NCBI RefSeq assembly: GCF_900099905.1
Contig: NZ_FNEE01000002.1
Location: 124,001 to 188,000 of the forward strand
Source: Mesorhizobium muleiense
GTDB lineage: Bacteria; Pseudomonadota; Alphaproteobacteria; Rhizobiales; Rhizobiaceae
DNA length: 64,000 nucleotides
Direction: 5' to 3'
In this document: one piece after another, positions 45,308 through 53,858 of the stretch
Numbering within the stretch: the first letter of the stretch is position 1
Layout: the number at the start of each line of letters is the position of its first letter
Made by a program: the position numbers and the translations under genes
Notes under the pieces: model-generated
Told to the model about the DNA's origin: nothing
The model's database searches: none
The model's input: the letters and a program-made list of their open reading frames with translations, nothing else

Positions 45308-46090
45308 TCAGTAAAGCGTGTTGGCGAGCGTTTCTGCGGTGCGATCGAGATCGCGGACACCGCTTCGGGCGACGACTGCGTAAGCAACTTCGCCGATCTG
45401 GAAATAGGCCGAGGAAATCTCGCCCGACGGGGCGACGGTCGGCTGGACCACGTCGAACGTTCCGGGCCGGATCGCGAACAGCGAGACCAGTCCCAGGTCT
45501 GTTGTTTCGACAGCCATCTCGACGCTCGGGCCGAACTGCGATGGATAGATCTGGACGTCACGGACCTTCCAGTCCTTCGGCAGCGACGGCATGACGATCG
45601 CCGTGGCGGCGCGGATTTCGTCCGCATCGTAATCCGGCGCTTCGGGCTGGGATGACATCGCCTCGCGCAGGATCGTCGTCCTGTGTGCCCGGATCGCCTC
45701 CTCCAGATAGACGGGCGGCTGGGTCGAGGCGACGACTTTCGTCACCGATATCGGCCCGACGATGCCGTTGGCCAACCAGCCCGCAGCCACCAGGACTGCG
45801 ACCGCCGCAACCCGCTGCAACGTGCGCAAGGCGCGCCCTCGAGCCAGTCCCCGTTCCAGCCGCCGTGCCGCATCAGCCGTTGCCGGCCGCGCCATGCCCT
45901 TGCATCCGGCAAGCGCCACGCGCAGTTCGTCGCGTGTCCTGAGGTCGGACATCACGCGGGCGGCAGCCTCGGGGCGGGCGGACAGAAACGCCTCGACCTC
46001 AATGCGGCGGGCAACGTCCAGCTGGTCGTCGACATAGGCGTCGAGGTCGGCATCGGTCACCGGGTCGCGCAGTTCGCTCATCATGGACAT
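45308..46090 (-). CDS. Anti-sigma factor (membrane)
   Basis: A 260-residue protein. The N-terminal part (VTDADLDAYVDDQLDVARRIEVEAFLSARPE, shown in pieces: DADLDAYVDDQLD) is the short anti-sigma domain. A single membrane segment (VAAVAVLVAAGWLANGIVG) lies near residue 100, and a periplasmic domain of about 140 residues follows. It lacks the zinc His-Cys motif. Its ATG overlaps the stop of the ECF sigma gene (TGATG), so the pair is translationally coupled. It should hold the sigma factor at the membrane until an envelope signal arrives. Confidence 0.88.
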   Translation of the reverse strand: MSMMSELRDPVTDADLDAYVDDQLDVARRIEVEAFLSARPEAAARVMSDLRTRDELRVALAGCKGMARPATADAARRLERGLARGRALRTLQRVAAVAVLVAAGWLANGIVGPISVTKVVASTQPPVYLEEAIRAHRTTILREAMSSQPEAPDYDADEIRAATAIVMPSLPKDWKVRDVQIYPSQFGPSVEMAVETTDLGLVSLFAIRPGTFDVVQPTVAPSGEISSAYFQIGEVAYAVVARSGVRDLDRTAETLANTLY

Positions 46091-46608
46091 CACGGGCCTC
46101 CCACGATCTTGAGGTGGCTTTTCGCATGTGCCGGCAATTTGTCCTCCATCTCGCGAAGCGCTGCGCGCGCCCTGCCGATGCGCGACATCAGCGTTCCCAG
46201 CGGCACGCCGCTGGCCTCGGCCGCCTGGCTGTAGGTAAGTCCCTCGATGGCGACGAGATGCAGCGCCGAACGCTGCTCATCGGGCAATTTGAAAAAAGCT
46301 TCGCGTACCTGTGCCAGGCGGACGGAATGCTCCTGGGGTGCCTGCATACTGGCGTCGGCAAGATATCCGGCCTGCTCGACGCGCACCGCTTCGGATTTGC
46401 GGGACCGCAGGCCGTCAATGAAAGCGTTGTGGACGATCGACAGCAGCCATGCGCGCAGGTTTCCGCCGGATCGAAAGGTGCCGCGCCGCTCATAGGCACG
46501 CACCAGCGCGTCATGCACAAGATCCTCTGCTTCCGCGCTGTCGCGCGTCAGCGAACGCGCGTAGCGGCGCAAAGAACCAAGCTGTCCTACGATATCGAAG
46601 CGTGGCAT
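46090..46608 (-). CDS. ECF-type RNA polymerase sigma factor
   Basis: A 172-residue sigma factor. Region 2 covers about 10-75 (SAEAEDLVHDALVRAYERRG, then LRAWLLSIVHNAFID), and region 4 about 110-160 (LPDEQRSALHLVAIEGLTYS followed by QAAEASGVPLGTLMSR). The ATG at 46608 is chosen because GAGAGGG precedes it closely. It is co-transcribed with its anti-sigma factor and probably drives its own promoter. The regulon is unknown. The Tn3-derived cassette starts about 90 bases upstream. Confidence 0.93.
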   Translation of the reverse strand: MPRFDIVGQLGSLRRYARSLTRDSAEAEDLVHDALVRAYERRGTFRSGGNLRAWLLSIVHNAFIDGLRSRKSEAVRVEQAGYLADASMQAPQEHSVRLAQVREAFFKLPDEQRSALHLVAIEGLTYSQAAEASGVPLGTLMSRIGRARAALREMEDKLPAHAKSHLKIVGGP

Positions 46609-46626
46609 CGACCCTCTCACGTCCTG

Positions 46627-46655
46627 TTTACGGAGCATGGCAGGTTTTTAATCCC
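46627..46655 (-). promoter_or_regulatory. Candidate ECF promoter of the sigma/anti-sigma operon
   Basis: On the minus strand GGGATT and CGTAAA are spaced by 17 bases, with the -10 element about 20 bases before the sigma gene start. This resembles ECF promoters (GGxAA...CGTxxA). The cassette insertion at 46696 leaves it intact. Confidence 0.4.
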
Positions 46656-46736
46656 GCTCTTTAAGTTTTTTGCGATCCGGGATGTCAGGCATCACGGCCC
46701 TGAACATTAAAGGGGCACAGATATACGGTAGAAAGT

Positions 46737-46985
46737 TCAAAGGGTGAACGGGATTGGTCGGAAGCCATTGACATCGAGCCGTGGCTTTTCCTCCCACAGA
46801 TAATCGCCGGTGAGGTTGACGTGCTCCCATACGAGCGGCGAGAGCCTGTCGAGGAGATGGGCAGGAACGGCTTCACCGCCGGCGCGAAAGGCATCAACGA
46901 TGCGGCCCATATAGAGTGTGTTCCAGTGGATGATGGCAGTGACGACGAGATTGATGCCGGTTCGGAGGCCAGCAGTACTCGCCCT
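46737..46985 (-). pseudogene. Tn3-family transposase, C-terminal fragment
   Basis: The minus-strand frame ending at 46737 reads GINLVVTAIIHWNTLYMGRI, then RLSPLVWEHVNLTGDYLW and PIPFTL. This is the C-terminus of Tn3-family transposases (WNTxY ... LSPLxWEHxNLTGDY). A stop lies just upstream, so only about 80 residues remain. It reads toward the left inverted repeat, as in Tn3 elements. Confidence 0.88.
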
Positions 46986-47003
46986 GACGCCTCGCCGCCC
47001 GTG

Positions 47004-47642
47004 TCACCCGCCGCCCGAGCGACCGGCGTTTGTGAAGACGAACTCGACGCGGCGGTTCATCTGGCGTCCGTCCGGGTCGTCGCTGCCGTCAGCCTTGAGG
47101 TTGGGCGCGACCGGTTCCTTCTCGCCTAGCCCGCGCGCGGTGAAAAGCGCGCGCGGTTGCCCGGCTTCCGTCACCAGCCAGTCGATGACGGCCCCTGCGC
47201 GCTGCTCCGAGAGCGCCTGGTTGTATGCGTCACGCCCCTTCGCATCGGTGTGGCCCTCGACCACGATGGCCGCAGGTTGGGACGCGGCGATCATCTGCGC
47301 CAGCGCGGTAAGGGTCGGCTCCGCTTCGGGCCGAATATCGGATCGGTCGAACGCGAAGAGGACATCGCCCGGCATCGCCACCCTGAGGTCGAGCCCGTCC
47401 ACGCGCACCGTCAGAGCGGCGTTCTGCCGTGCAAGCGCGTCCGCCGCGTCTTTCAGTGTCTGCGCCGCGCCCGTCGTTGCCGAGCCAATGCCGGCGATGG
47501 CGAGGACTTTGCCGTCGATGGCAAGGGCGCGAGCCGAGCCCATGTCGGGCTCGCCCAGCGCGGCTACCGGATCGATGTCCTGCGCTTGCACGGCGGCCGT
47601 CAGGGAGGCGATCCACAAGACGCCGATCATGTGCGCACGCAT
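47004..47642 (-). CDS. OmpA-domain exported protein
   Basis: A 212-residue protein with a signal peptide (IGVLWIASLTAAVQA) and a C-terminal OmpA-like peptidoglycan-binding domain. VLFAFDRSDIRPEAEPTL, EGHTDAKGRDAYNQALSEQR and GRQMNRRVEF are the classic motifs. It should bind peptidoglycan from the periplasm. It is carried inside the Tn3-derived cassette with its partner, 6 bases downstream of it. An ATG four codons later is an alternative start. Confidence 0.88.
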   Translation of the reverse strand: MRAHMIGVLWIASLTAAVQAQDIDPVAALGEPDMGSARALAIDGKVLAIAGIGSATTGAAQTLKDAADALARQNAALTVRVDGLDLRVAMPGDVLFAFDRSDIRPEAEPTLTALAQMIAASQPAAIVVEGHTDAKGRDAYNQALSEQRAGAVIDWLVTEAGQPRALFTARGLGEKEPVAPNLKADGSDDPDGRQMNRRVEFVFTNAGRSGGG

Positions 47643-47648
47643 GTTCGT

Positions 47649-48134
47649 TCAGCGGTCAGTGATCGGGATTTCGTCCAGCGGCGAACTGAACGGCAGCACC
47701 AGCGAGAATGCCTTCACGTCGGTCGGCGGCGCGGTGAACTTCCCTGCCCACAGGTAACGCTTCCCGGCGCCATGCGCGGCGAAATACGCCCGTTCGGGAA
47801 TGAGCGGCTTGCCCTCCGCATCCTTCAGCGCGAAATACTTCTTGTCGCCGGCCACCACGTATACGGCCTCATAGCCCTTTTCGGCGTTGGGGTAGAAGGG
47901 TATATCGCCCTTGGAGTCCGGCAGCGATACGATCCGCAGTGTAACCGTCAGGATGCCATCGTTGCGGTTGGCGCCGGTGACTTCCACGCTGGCGGCCGCG
48001 GTGCCGTCAGCGGCCTCGCCGGTGACGAGCGCCTGGGCTTGCGCGAAGCCGGGGGCCGGGTTGATGGTAGCGAGTGCGACTGCCGCGACGAATGCGGCGA
48101 CCGGCGCATGGCGCCAAATGGTAACTGTCTGCAT
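47649..48134 (-). CDS. Exported protein of the cassette (161 aa), function unknown
   Basis: A signal peptide (APVAAFVAAVALATINPAPGFAQA) is followed by a beta-rich domain (VEVTGANRNDGILTVTLRI, AVYVVAGDKKYFALKDAEG). GGAG lies about 12 bases before the chosen ATG. The next gene, OmpA-like, starts six bases after the stop, so the pair is one unit. I do not recognise the family. Together they look like an envelope protein and a periplasmic partner. Confidence 0.7.
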   Translation of the reverse strand: MQTVTIWRHAPVAAFVAAVALATINPAPGFAQAQALVTGEAADGTAAASVEVTGANRNDGILTVTLRIVSLPDSKGDIPFYPNAEKGYEAVYVVAGDKKYFALKDAEGKPLIPERAYFAAHGAGKRYLWAGKFTAPPTDVKAFSLVLPFSSPLDEIPITDR

Positions 48135-48408
48135 GTGAACTGCCATCTCCGGTTTTTGGAACGTCCAACCCAACCCGTCGAACGGCGCCGTGCAGGCTCG
48201 AAAATGCGGCCGTTTTGGGGTTCCCTCCCCGTTCCCCATAGAACCCGCCTAGCCTGACAGGGTCAAGGTGTCGGGTTCAGCATTTCATGGGAGGGGTGCG
48301 GACCTACGCCACTCGCTTTATGGCCGCAGCAGATCGCCTTGGGGCCATTGTTCAACCTTGATCTTTCTACCGTATATCCATGCCCCTTTAATGTTCAGGG
48401 GCCATCAC

Positions 48409-48621
48409 CGGTACAACGCAACCAGCGCGCGTAGGCGCGCGGTTTTAGCGCACCGGGGATTCCATGTTTATCCCTGAATTAATTTGTGACGCGAAAAATC
48501 GCGAAAGTGTCATCTTTTTCGGGGCACTTGCGAGTTATAGGCAGGAAACATTCACCGCCGAATCTTCCCTTCGCCGACGGCCCTCTGGGCCCGCTTTTGT
48601 TCAACGAATTATCGACCCGAC
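48409..48621. other. Gap upstream of opgC
   Basis: Non-coding. It starts just after the target duplication of the cassette and must contain the opgC promoter. No element was recognised. Confidence 0.4.
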
Positions 48622-49788
48622 ATGACAAGCCCCGACATGACAGGCAATGTGCCAGCCCAGCGGGATACCCGCATCGATGTCTTCCGCGCGCTAGCGCTGC
48701 TGACGATCTTCGTCAACCACGTGCCGGGGACGATCTTCGAGTATGTCACGCACAAGAATTTCGGCTTTTCCGACTCGGCCGAAGCCTTCGTGCTGATTTC
48801 GGGGATTGCCGTCGGGCTCGCCTACGGACTGAAGTTCCAGCCGGGGAATCGGTTGCTCATCACCCTGAAGGCCTGGCGGCGTGCCGGTGTCCTCTATGTC
48901 ACCCACGTCATGACCACTGTCGCGACGCTGGCGATCTTCTCGGCGGCTGCATTGCATTTCTCGCGGCCCGATCTTTTGAAGCTGATCAACATCCAGATGA
49001 TCATCGAGGACACGCCGGAAGCGCTGCTCGGCATCGCGGCGCTCGGGCATCAGATCGGCTATAACAACATTCTTTCCATGTATGCCGTCGTACTTCTGAT
49101 GATGCCGCTTTTCCTGTGGATCGGCACTTTCAGCCTGCGCCTGATGCTCGCGGCGTCCGCTCTCCTCTGGCTCATCGCCGGCATTTTCCAGATCGCGCCT
49201 TCGAATTTTCCCGGCGACGGCTTCTGGTTCCTGAACCCGCTCTCCTGGCAGTTCCTTTTCGTCATCGGCATCGCCGGCATGCTGCATATCAAGCGTGGCG
49301 GCGAAATCCGCTTCAACTGGATGATGGCGAGCGCGGCCGTCCTGTATCTGATCGGCGCGCTGATCTGGGTGCGGTTGCCGCTGTGGGGCGTCGAGACGGC
49401 CTCCGGCCTGCCTACCGTGCTGACCGGCTTCGACAAGACATTCCTGTCGCTGTCACGCCTCATGCACATTCTGGCGATCGCCTATCTGATCGTGGCAATC
49501 CCGGCGCTTTCCAACCTGGCGAGGACGAGGCCCGGACACCCGCTCGCGGTTCTCGGCAAGCATTCGCTGCCGGTCTTCGTCGCCGGAACGATCCTCGCCA
49601 TGATCGCGCAGGTCATGAAGGTCGTCAGCCCGGGCGGCCTCCTCTACGACGCGATCCTGATCTCGACAGGCATCGCGCTGCAGTTCGGCTTCGCCTACTA
49701 CCTCGAATGGTTGCCGCGCATCGGTTGGGGTGGCAAGAAGCGGCAATCTGGAGCCGCCTTGCCGTCTGCTGCTCTCAAGCCGGCATGA
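48622..49788 (+). CDS. opgC: OpgC-family membrane protein
   Basis: A 388-residue protein with about ten hydrophobic segments. The N-terminal RDTRIDVFRALALLTIFVNH, then PGTIFEYVTHKNFGFSDSAE, matches OpgC, which succinylates periplasmic glucans. Acyltransferase-3 superfamily residues (His in FVNHVPG) are present. In rhizobia this would decorate cyclic glucans. The start ATG at 48622 has no strong ribosome site; a second ATG lies four codons later. Confidence 0.9.
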   Translation: MTSPDMTGNVPAQRDTRIDVFRALALLTIFVNHVPGTIFEYVTHKNFGFSDSAEAFVLISGIAVGLAYGLKFQPGNRLLITLKAWRRAGVLYVTHVMTTVATLAIFSAAALHFSRPDLLKLINIQMIIEDTPEALLGIAALGHQIGYNNILSMYAVVLLMMPLFLWIGTFSLRLMLAASALLWLIAGIFQIAPSNFPGDGFWFLNPLSWQFLFVIGIAGMLHIKRGGEIRFNWMMASAAVLYLIGALIWVRLPLWGVETASGLPTVLTGFDKTFLSLSRLMHILAIAYLIVAIPALSNLARTRPGHPLAVLGKHSLPVFVAGTILAMIAQVMKVVSPGGLLYDAILISTGIALQFGFAYYLEWLPRIGWGGKKRQSGAALPSAALKPA

Positions 49789-49972
49789 TCGAACGGCGCG
49801 ACGCGCCGTGCGATAAAGGCCTTTCGCCAGGTGCGAGCCTCGCCGCCAGGCGACGCCATGGATTTCTGTGTCCAGTCTCCCGGTGGGCGGTTTTCAGCCT
49901 GGCGCAACTGAAAACCGCTGGCGCAGCACAGCCGATTTGCGTATCACTCCGCCGCCAACGGAAACCGCGCCG

Positions 49973-51157
49973 ATGTTCGAAAACCTCCAGCCTGCCCCAG
50001 CCGACAAGATCCTCGCCTTGATCGGCCTCTATCGTGCCGATCCCCGCCCCGGCAAGGTCGACCTCGGCGTTGGCGTCTACAAGGATCGCGATGGCAAGAC
50101 GCAGGTGATGCGCGCCGTGCGCGAAGCCGAAAAGCGATTGCTGCAGAGCCAGGATACCAAGACCTATCTCGGCCTTGCCGGCGATACCGGCTTCAACACG
50201 GCGATGGCGAGGCTGGTTTTTGGCCCTGCGGCCGAGTTTTCGCGCATCCGTGCGGCGCAGGCGCCCGGCGGCTCGGGCGCGCTGCGGCTGGTGGCCGAGC
50301 TGCTCAAGAGGACGCGATCCGACGCAACGATCTGGTTGTCGGATCCGACCTGGCCGAACCACATGCCGGTGATGCGCGCCGCCGGCCTGCAGATACGCGA
50401 ATATCCCTATTTCGACGCAGCCTCAGGTGCTGTTCGCTTCGCGGACATGATGAGCGCGCTGGCGACCGCCAGGAGCGGCGACGTGGTGCTGCTGCATGGT
50501 TGCTGCCACAATCCGACAGGCGCCAATCTGGACATCGCGCAGTGGGCCGAAATAGCAGACCTCGTCGTCGAGCGCGGCCTGCTGCCCTTTGTCGACATTG
50601 CCTATCAGGGGTTTGGCGAGGGCCTTGACGCTGACGCCGCCGGCTTGCGCCTGCTGGCAGCGAAAGTCCCGGAAATAGTGGTTGCCTCGAGCTGCTCGAA
50701 GAATTTTGCCGTGTATCGCGACCGCGTCGGCGCGGCGATGATCCTGGCAAAAGACAGCGCGCAGGCGGATGTCGCAATGAGCCAGATGCTGTCGGCGGCG
50801 CGCGCCATGTACTCGATGCCGCCGGATCACGGCGCGGCCGCGGTGCGCATCGTGCTTGAAGACGCCACGCTGCGCGCCGACTGGGAAGCGGAGCTCGAGG
50901 AGATGCGCCTGCGCATGCTGCGGCTTCGGGTGCAGTTCGCCGAAGCGCTGCGGCGGCAGTCCAATTCCGATCGCTTCGATTTCGTCGCCAGCCATCGCGG
51001 CATGTTTTCCCGGCTTGGCCTGTCCGAAGCGCAGGTCGAGCGGCTGCGCGCCGAGCACGGCGTCTACATGGTCGGCGACAGCCGCATCAACGTCGCCGGC
51101 CTGCCGGAGGACGGCATGGACGCGCTCGCCAAGGCGATCGTCTCCGTGCTCGACTGA
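49973..51157 (+). CDS. Aromatic/aspartate aminotransferase
   Basis: A 394-residue fold-type I aminotransferase. DLGVGVYKDRDGKT is the aspartate/aromatic signature, and LHGCCHNPTGANLD, FVDIAYQGFGEGLD and VASSCSKNFAVYRDRVGA contain the PLP residues (Lys in SCSKNF). The final domain ends with SRINVAGL. The family interconverts aromatic amino acids and Asp with 2-oxo acids. The ATG at 49973 starts MFENLQPAP, a conserved N-terminus. Confidence 0.93.
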   Translation: MFENLQPAPADKILALIGLYRADPRPGKVDLGVGVYKDRDGKTQVMRAVREAEKRLLQSQDTKTYLGLAGDTGFNTAMARLVFGPAAEFSRIRAAQAPGGSGALRLVAELLKRTRSDATIWLSDPTWPNHMPVMRAAGLQIREYPYFDAASGAVRFADMMSALATARSGDVVLLHGCCHNPTGANLDIAQWAEIADLVVERGLLPFVDIAYQGFGEGLDADAAGLRLLAAKVPEIVVASSCSKNFAVYRDRVGAAMILAKDSAQADVAMSQMLSAARAMYSMPPDHGAAAVRIVLEDATLRADWEAELEEMRLRMLRLRVQFAEALRRQSNSDRFDFVASHRGMFSRLGLSEAQVERLRAEHGVYMVGDSRINVAGLPEDGMDALAKAIVSVLD

Positions 51158-51244
51158 GGTTTTGAGCAGCAGCGCTGTGGACAATCGCCCCTCGCCTTGC
51201 GACGGCGTTGGCTGCACCGTCGGACGCAGGCTAGCATTCAACCG

Positions 51245-52069
51245 ATGAAACCCTCGAAAGATATTTCCCGGCTGATCGAGATCATGGCGGCGCTGCGGGC
51301 GCCGGAAACCGGCTGCCCGTGGGACGTCGAGCAGGATTTCTCGAGCATCGCGCCCTACACGATCGAGGAAGCCTACGAGGTGGCGGACGCCATCGCGCGT
51401 GGCGACCTGGACGATCTGCGCGACGAGCTCGGCGACCTGCTGCTGCAGGTCGTCTACCATGCGCAGATGGCCGAGGAGGCCGGTGAATTCGCCTTTGGCG
51501 ACGTGGTCCAGGCCATCACCACAAAAATGATCCGCCGCCATCCGCATGTCTTCGGCGACGATGAGGCGCGCAGCGCCGGCATGGCCAAGGGCATGTGGGA
51601 GAAGATCAAGGCCGAGGAAAAAGCCGAAAAGCGAAATGCCCGCCTCGCCCGCGGGCACGATCCGGAGGACCATGGCAAGGGTTTTCTGGACAGCGTACCG
51701 GTCGCTCTGCCCGCTTTGACGCGGGCGCTCAAGCTGCAGGAAAAGGCGGCCCGCGTCGGCTTCGACTGGAGCGAGGCCACGCCGATCCTCGACAAGATCG
51801 AGGAAGAGATCGGCGAGTTGCGCCACGCCCTTGCCAAGGGCGATACGGCTTCGATCAAGGACGAGTTCGGCGACATGCTGTTTGCCGTCGTCAATCTCGG
51901 GCGTCATCTCAAGGTTGATTCCGAAGCGGCGCTCAGCGGCACCAACGAGAAATTCCGGTCGCGGTTCCACTATGTCGAGCACGCGCTGGAAAGGTCCGGA
52001 AACACCCTGGAAAAGGCGACGCTCGACGAGATGGAGGCGCTTTGGCAGCAAGCTAAAAGCGCGAAGTAA
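51245..52069 (+). CDS. mazG: Nucleoside triphosphate pyrophosphohydrolase MazG
   Basis: A 274-residue all-helical tandem MazG protein. The first repeat shows CPWDVEQDFSSIAPYTIEEA and DLDDLRDELGDLLLQVVYH with the EExxE/ExxD metal residues; the second is near 200-250. It hydrolyses NTPs to monophosphates, cleaning the pool. The start ATG at 51245 begins MKPSKDISRL. It converges with hflX, with six bases between the stops, as in related genomes. Confidence 0.94.
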   Translation: MKPSKDISRLIEIMAALRAPETGCPWDVEQDFSSIAPYTIEEAYEVADAIARGDLDDLRDELGDLLLQVVYHAQMAEEAGEFAFGDVVQAITTKMIRRHPHVFGDDEARSAGMAKGMWEKIKAEEKAEKRNARLARGHDPEDHGKGFLDSVPVALPALTRALKLQEKAARVGFDWSEATPILDKIEEEIGELRHALAKGDTASIKDEFGDMLFAVVNLGRHLKVDSEAALSGTNEKFRSRFHYVEHALERSGNTLEKATLDEMEALWQQAKSAK

Positions 52070-52075
52070 CAGAAA

Positions 52076-53467
52076 TTACCCGTTGTTTTTACGGTGTAAT
52101 CTGGTTTCTATCTCTTCGTGTGCGCTTCGCGTCGCTTTGAGCGACACGGTTATACCGCCATCTTCATTGTCGGTGCGCGAGACGACGTCGCCATTGCGGT
52201 AGAGCCAGTCGACGAGCCCAAGCTGGTCAGGCTTGAGCGTGACGGTCTGCGTTTCCAGTTCACCTGAAACTCGCGTCTCGATGATCGCCTTCAGCACATC
52301 GATGCCCTCGCCGGTGGCGGCCGATATGGCAATCGGCGGTGCCTTGCTGCCGTCGATCCCGTCGGCGAGCAACCGCTCCCGGTTGCCCTCATCGAGCCGG
52401 TCGATCTTGTTCCACACTTCGATGACGCGCCTGCCGTCGCCGGCATCGACGCCGAGATCGGCGAGGATGCGCTCGACATCCTCGGCCTGGGCGGCCGTGT
52501 CGGGATCCGAAATATCGCGCAAATGGATGACGAGATCGGCCTCGACCACCTCTTCGAGCGTTGCCCGGAAGGCCGCGATCAGATGCGTCGGCAGGTCCGA
52601 AATGAAACCGACGGTGTCCGAAAGGATGACCGGCGTGCCGTGCGGCAGCCGCACCCGACGCAGTGTCGGGTCGAGCGTGGCGAACAGCATGTCCTCGGCC
52701 AGCACCCCAGCTCCAGTCAGCCTGTTGAACAGCGTCGACTTGCCGGCGTTGGTATAGCCGACAATGGCCACGACCGGGAACGGCACCTTCTTGCGCTTGG
52801 CGCGGTGCAGGTCACGGGTGCGTCGCACTGTTTCCAGCTCGTGCTTGAGCTTGTTGATCTTGTCCTGCAGGACACGGCGGTCCGACTCGATCTGCGTTTC
52901 GCCAGGGCCGCCGAGGAAACCGGCACCGCCGCGTTGGCGCTCGAGGTGAGTCCAGCTTCGCACCAGCCGGCCCTTCTGATAGTTGAGGTGCGCCAGATCG
53001 ACCTGCAGCGTGCCTTCCTTGGTCCGCGCGCGCTCGCCGAAAATTTCCAGGATCAGGCCGGTGCGATCCAGCACCTTGGCGTTCAATTCCTTTTCCAGAT
53101 TGCGCTGCTGCACCGGCGTCAGCGGATGATCGACAATGACCAGTTCGGCACGGCCCTCTTTGACGATCTCGGCGAACTCCGCGACCTTGCCGCTGCCGAG
53201 CAAGGTGGCAGGCCGGGGATCGTTGACGGTCACAACCGCGGTATGGATCGGGTCGAGGTTTATGGCTTGGGCAAGGCCGACCGCCTCGTCGTGGCGGGCC
53301 TCGGCAGAACGCGTCAGGCGCGGGCGATTGGTGTCTTCATCGCCGCGCGGCTGGCGGGTAAGCACCGGCACGATGACCACGGCCCGGGTCGGGCCTTCGG
53401 CCTCCGCCCCCGGCTGATATGCTGGTTTTTCGCGAACGCTGCGATCCGCGTCTTTCTTACGTGCCAA
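52076..53467 (-). CDS. hflX: GTPase HflX
   Basis: A 463-residue ribosome-associated GTPase. The N-terminal HflX domain (DPRPATLLGSGKVAEFAE) and a coiled-coil linker (GGPGETQIESDRR) are followed by the G domain: GYTNAGKSTLFN (G1), DPTLRR, SDTVGFI (G3) and NKID (G4). It splits stalled ribosomes. The probable start is TTG directly after the hfq stop (TGATTG), so hfq and hflX are tightly linked. Confidence 0.95.
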   Translation of the reverse strand: MARKKDADRSVREKPAYQPGAEAEGPTRAVVIVPVLTRQPRGDEDTNRPRLTRSAEARHDEAVGLAQAINLDPIHTAVVTVNDPRPATLLGSGKVAEFAEIVKEGRAELVIVDHPLTPVQQRNLEKELNAKVLDRTGLILEIFGERARTKEGTLQVDLAHLNYQKGRLVRSWTHLERQRGGAGFLGGPGETQIESDRRVLQDKINKLKHELETVRRTRDLHRAKRKKVPFPVVAIVGYTNAGKSTLFNRLTGAGVLAEDMLFATLDPTLRRVRLPHGTPVILSDTVGFISDLPTHLIAAFRATLEEVVEADLVIHLRDISDPDTAAQAEDVERILADLGVDAGDGRRVIEVWNKIDRLDEGNRERLLADGIDGSKAPPIAISAATGEGIDVLKAIIETRVSGELETQTVTLKPDQLGLVDWLYRNGDVVSRTDNEDGGITVSLKATRSAHEEIETRLHRKNNG

Positions 53468-53713
53468 TCAGGCGCCCTGGCTTTCCTCGCCATCGAACAT
53501 CTGAACCGGCTGGCTCGGCATGATCGTGGAAATGGCGTGCTTGTAGACGAGCTGGGAGTGGCCGTCTCGACGCAGCAGAACACAGAAATTGTCGAAGGAA
53601 GTGACCACACCGGTCAGCTTCACGCCGTTGATGAGGAAGATGGTGAGTGGGTTTTTGCTTTTGCGAACTGAATTCAGGAACAGGTCCTGAAGATTTTGCG
53701 ATCGTTCCGCCAT
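53468..53713 (-). CDS. hfq: RNA chaperone Hfq
   Basis: An 81-residue Sm-fold protein: [21 protein letters not shown], written in parts as [19 protein letters not shown] (Sm1), and the Sm2 [11 protein letters not shown]. Residues for sRNA binding (Gln8, Phe/Leu, YKHA) are present. It pairs small RNAs with messages and in rhizobia affects nitrogen control. It lies between dat and hflX. Confidence 0.97.
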   Translation of the reverse strand: MAERSQNLQDLFLNSVRKSKNPLTIFLINGVKLTGVVTSFDNFCVLLRRDGHSQLVYKHAISTIMPSQPVQMFDGEESQGA

Positions 53714-53858
53714 TGTTCTTGTCTTTCGCCGATCCCCTTCGGTTTGCAGGCCAATGCGCCAAATTAACCGGCACATGTCAAGCGCGCAAACATCGTCTTG
53801 CCGTCAATAACGACAAGCAGAACGAGATATATTGATGTTCATTCCACCTGTGCGGTTA

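Larger units (their letters stand above)
46696..48402. mobile_element. Tn3-derived cassette with inverted repeats and target duplication
   Basis: The left end at 46696 and the right end at 48402 carry inverted repeats matching over about 50 bases (CCCTGAACATTAAAGGGGCA then ATATACGGTAGAAAG). CATCAC flanks both ends directly (46690-46695 and 48403-48408), a 6-base target duplication. Inside, next to the left end, is only the tail of a Tn3-family transposase. The rest is an OmpA-like gene and a second exported-protein gene. It is therefore a non-autonomous element that moved two passenger genes into the gap between the ECF sigma operon and opgC. Confidence 0.8.

Noticed and set aside
50423..52051. 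Open frame of 542 codons on the minus strand
   Set aside because: It is antisense to both the aminotransferase and mazG and crosses their boundary, so it is a shadow.
52523..53671. Open frame of 382 codons antisense to hflX and hfq
   Set aside because: Same explanation; hflX has its GTPase motifs in order on the other strand.
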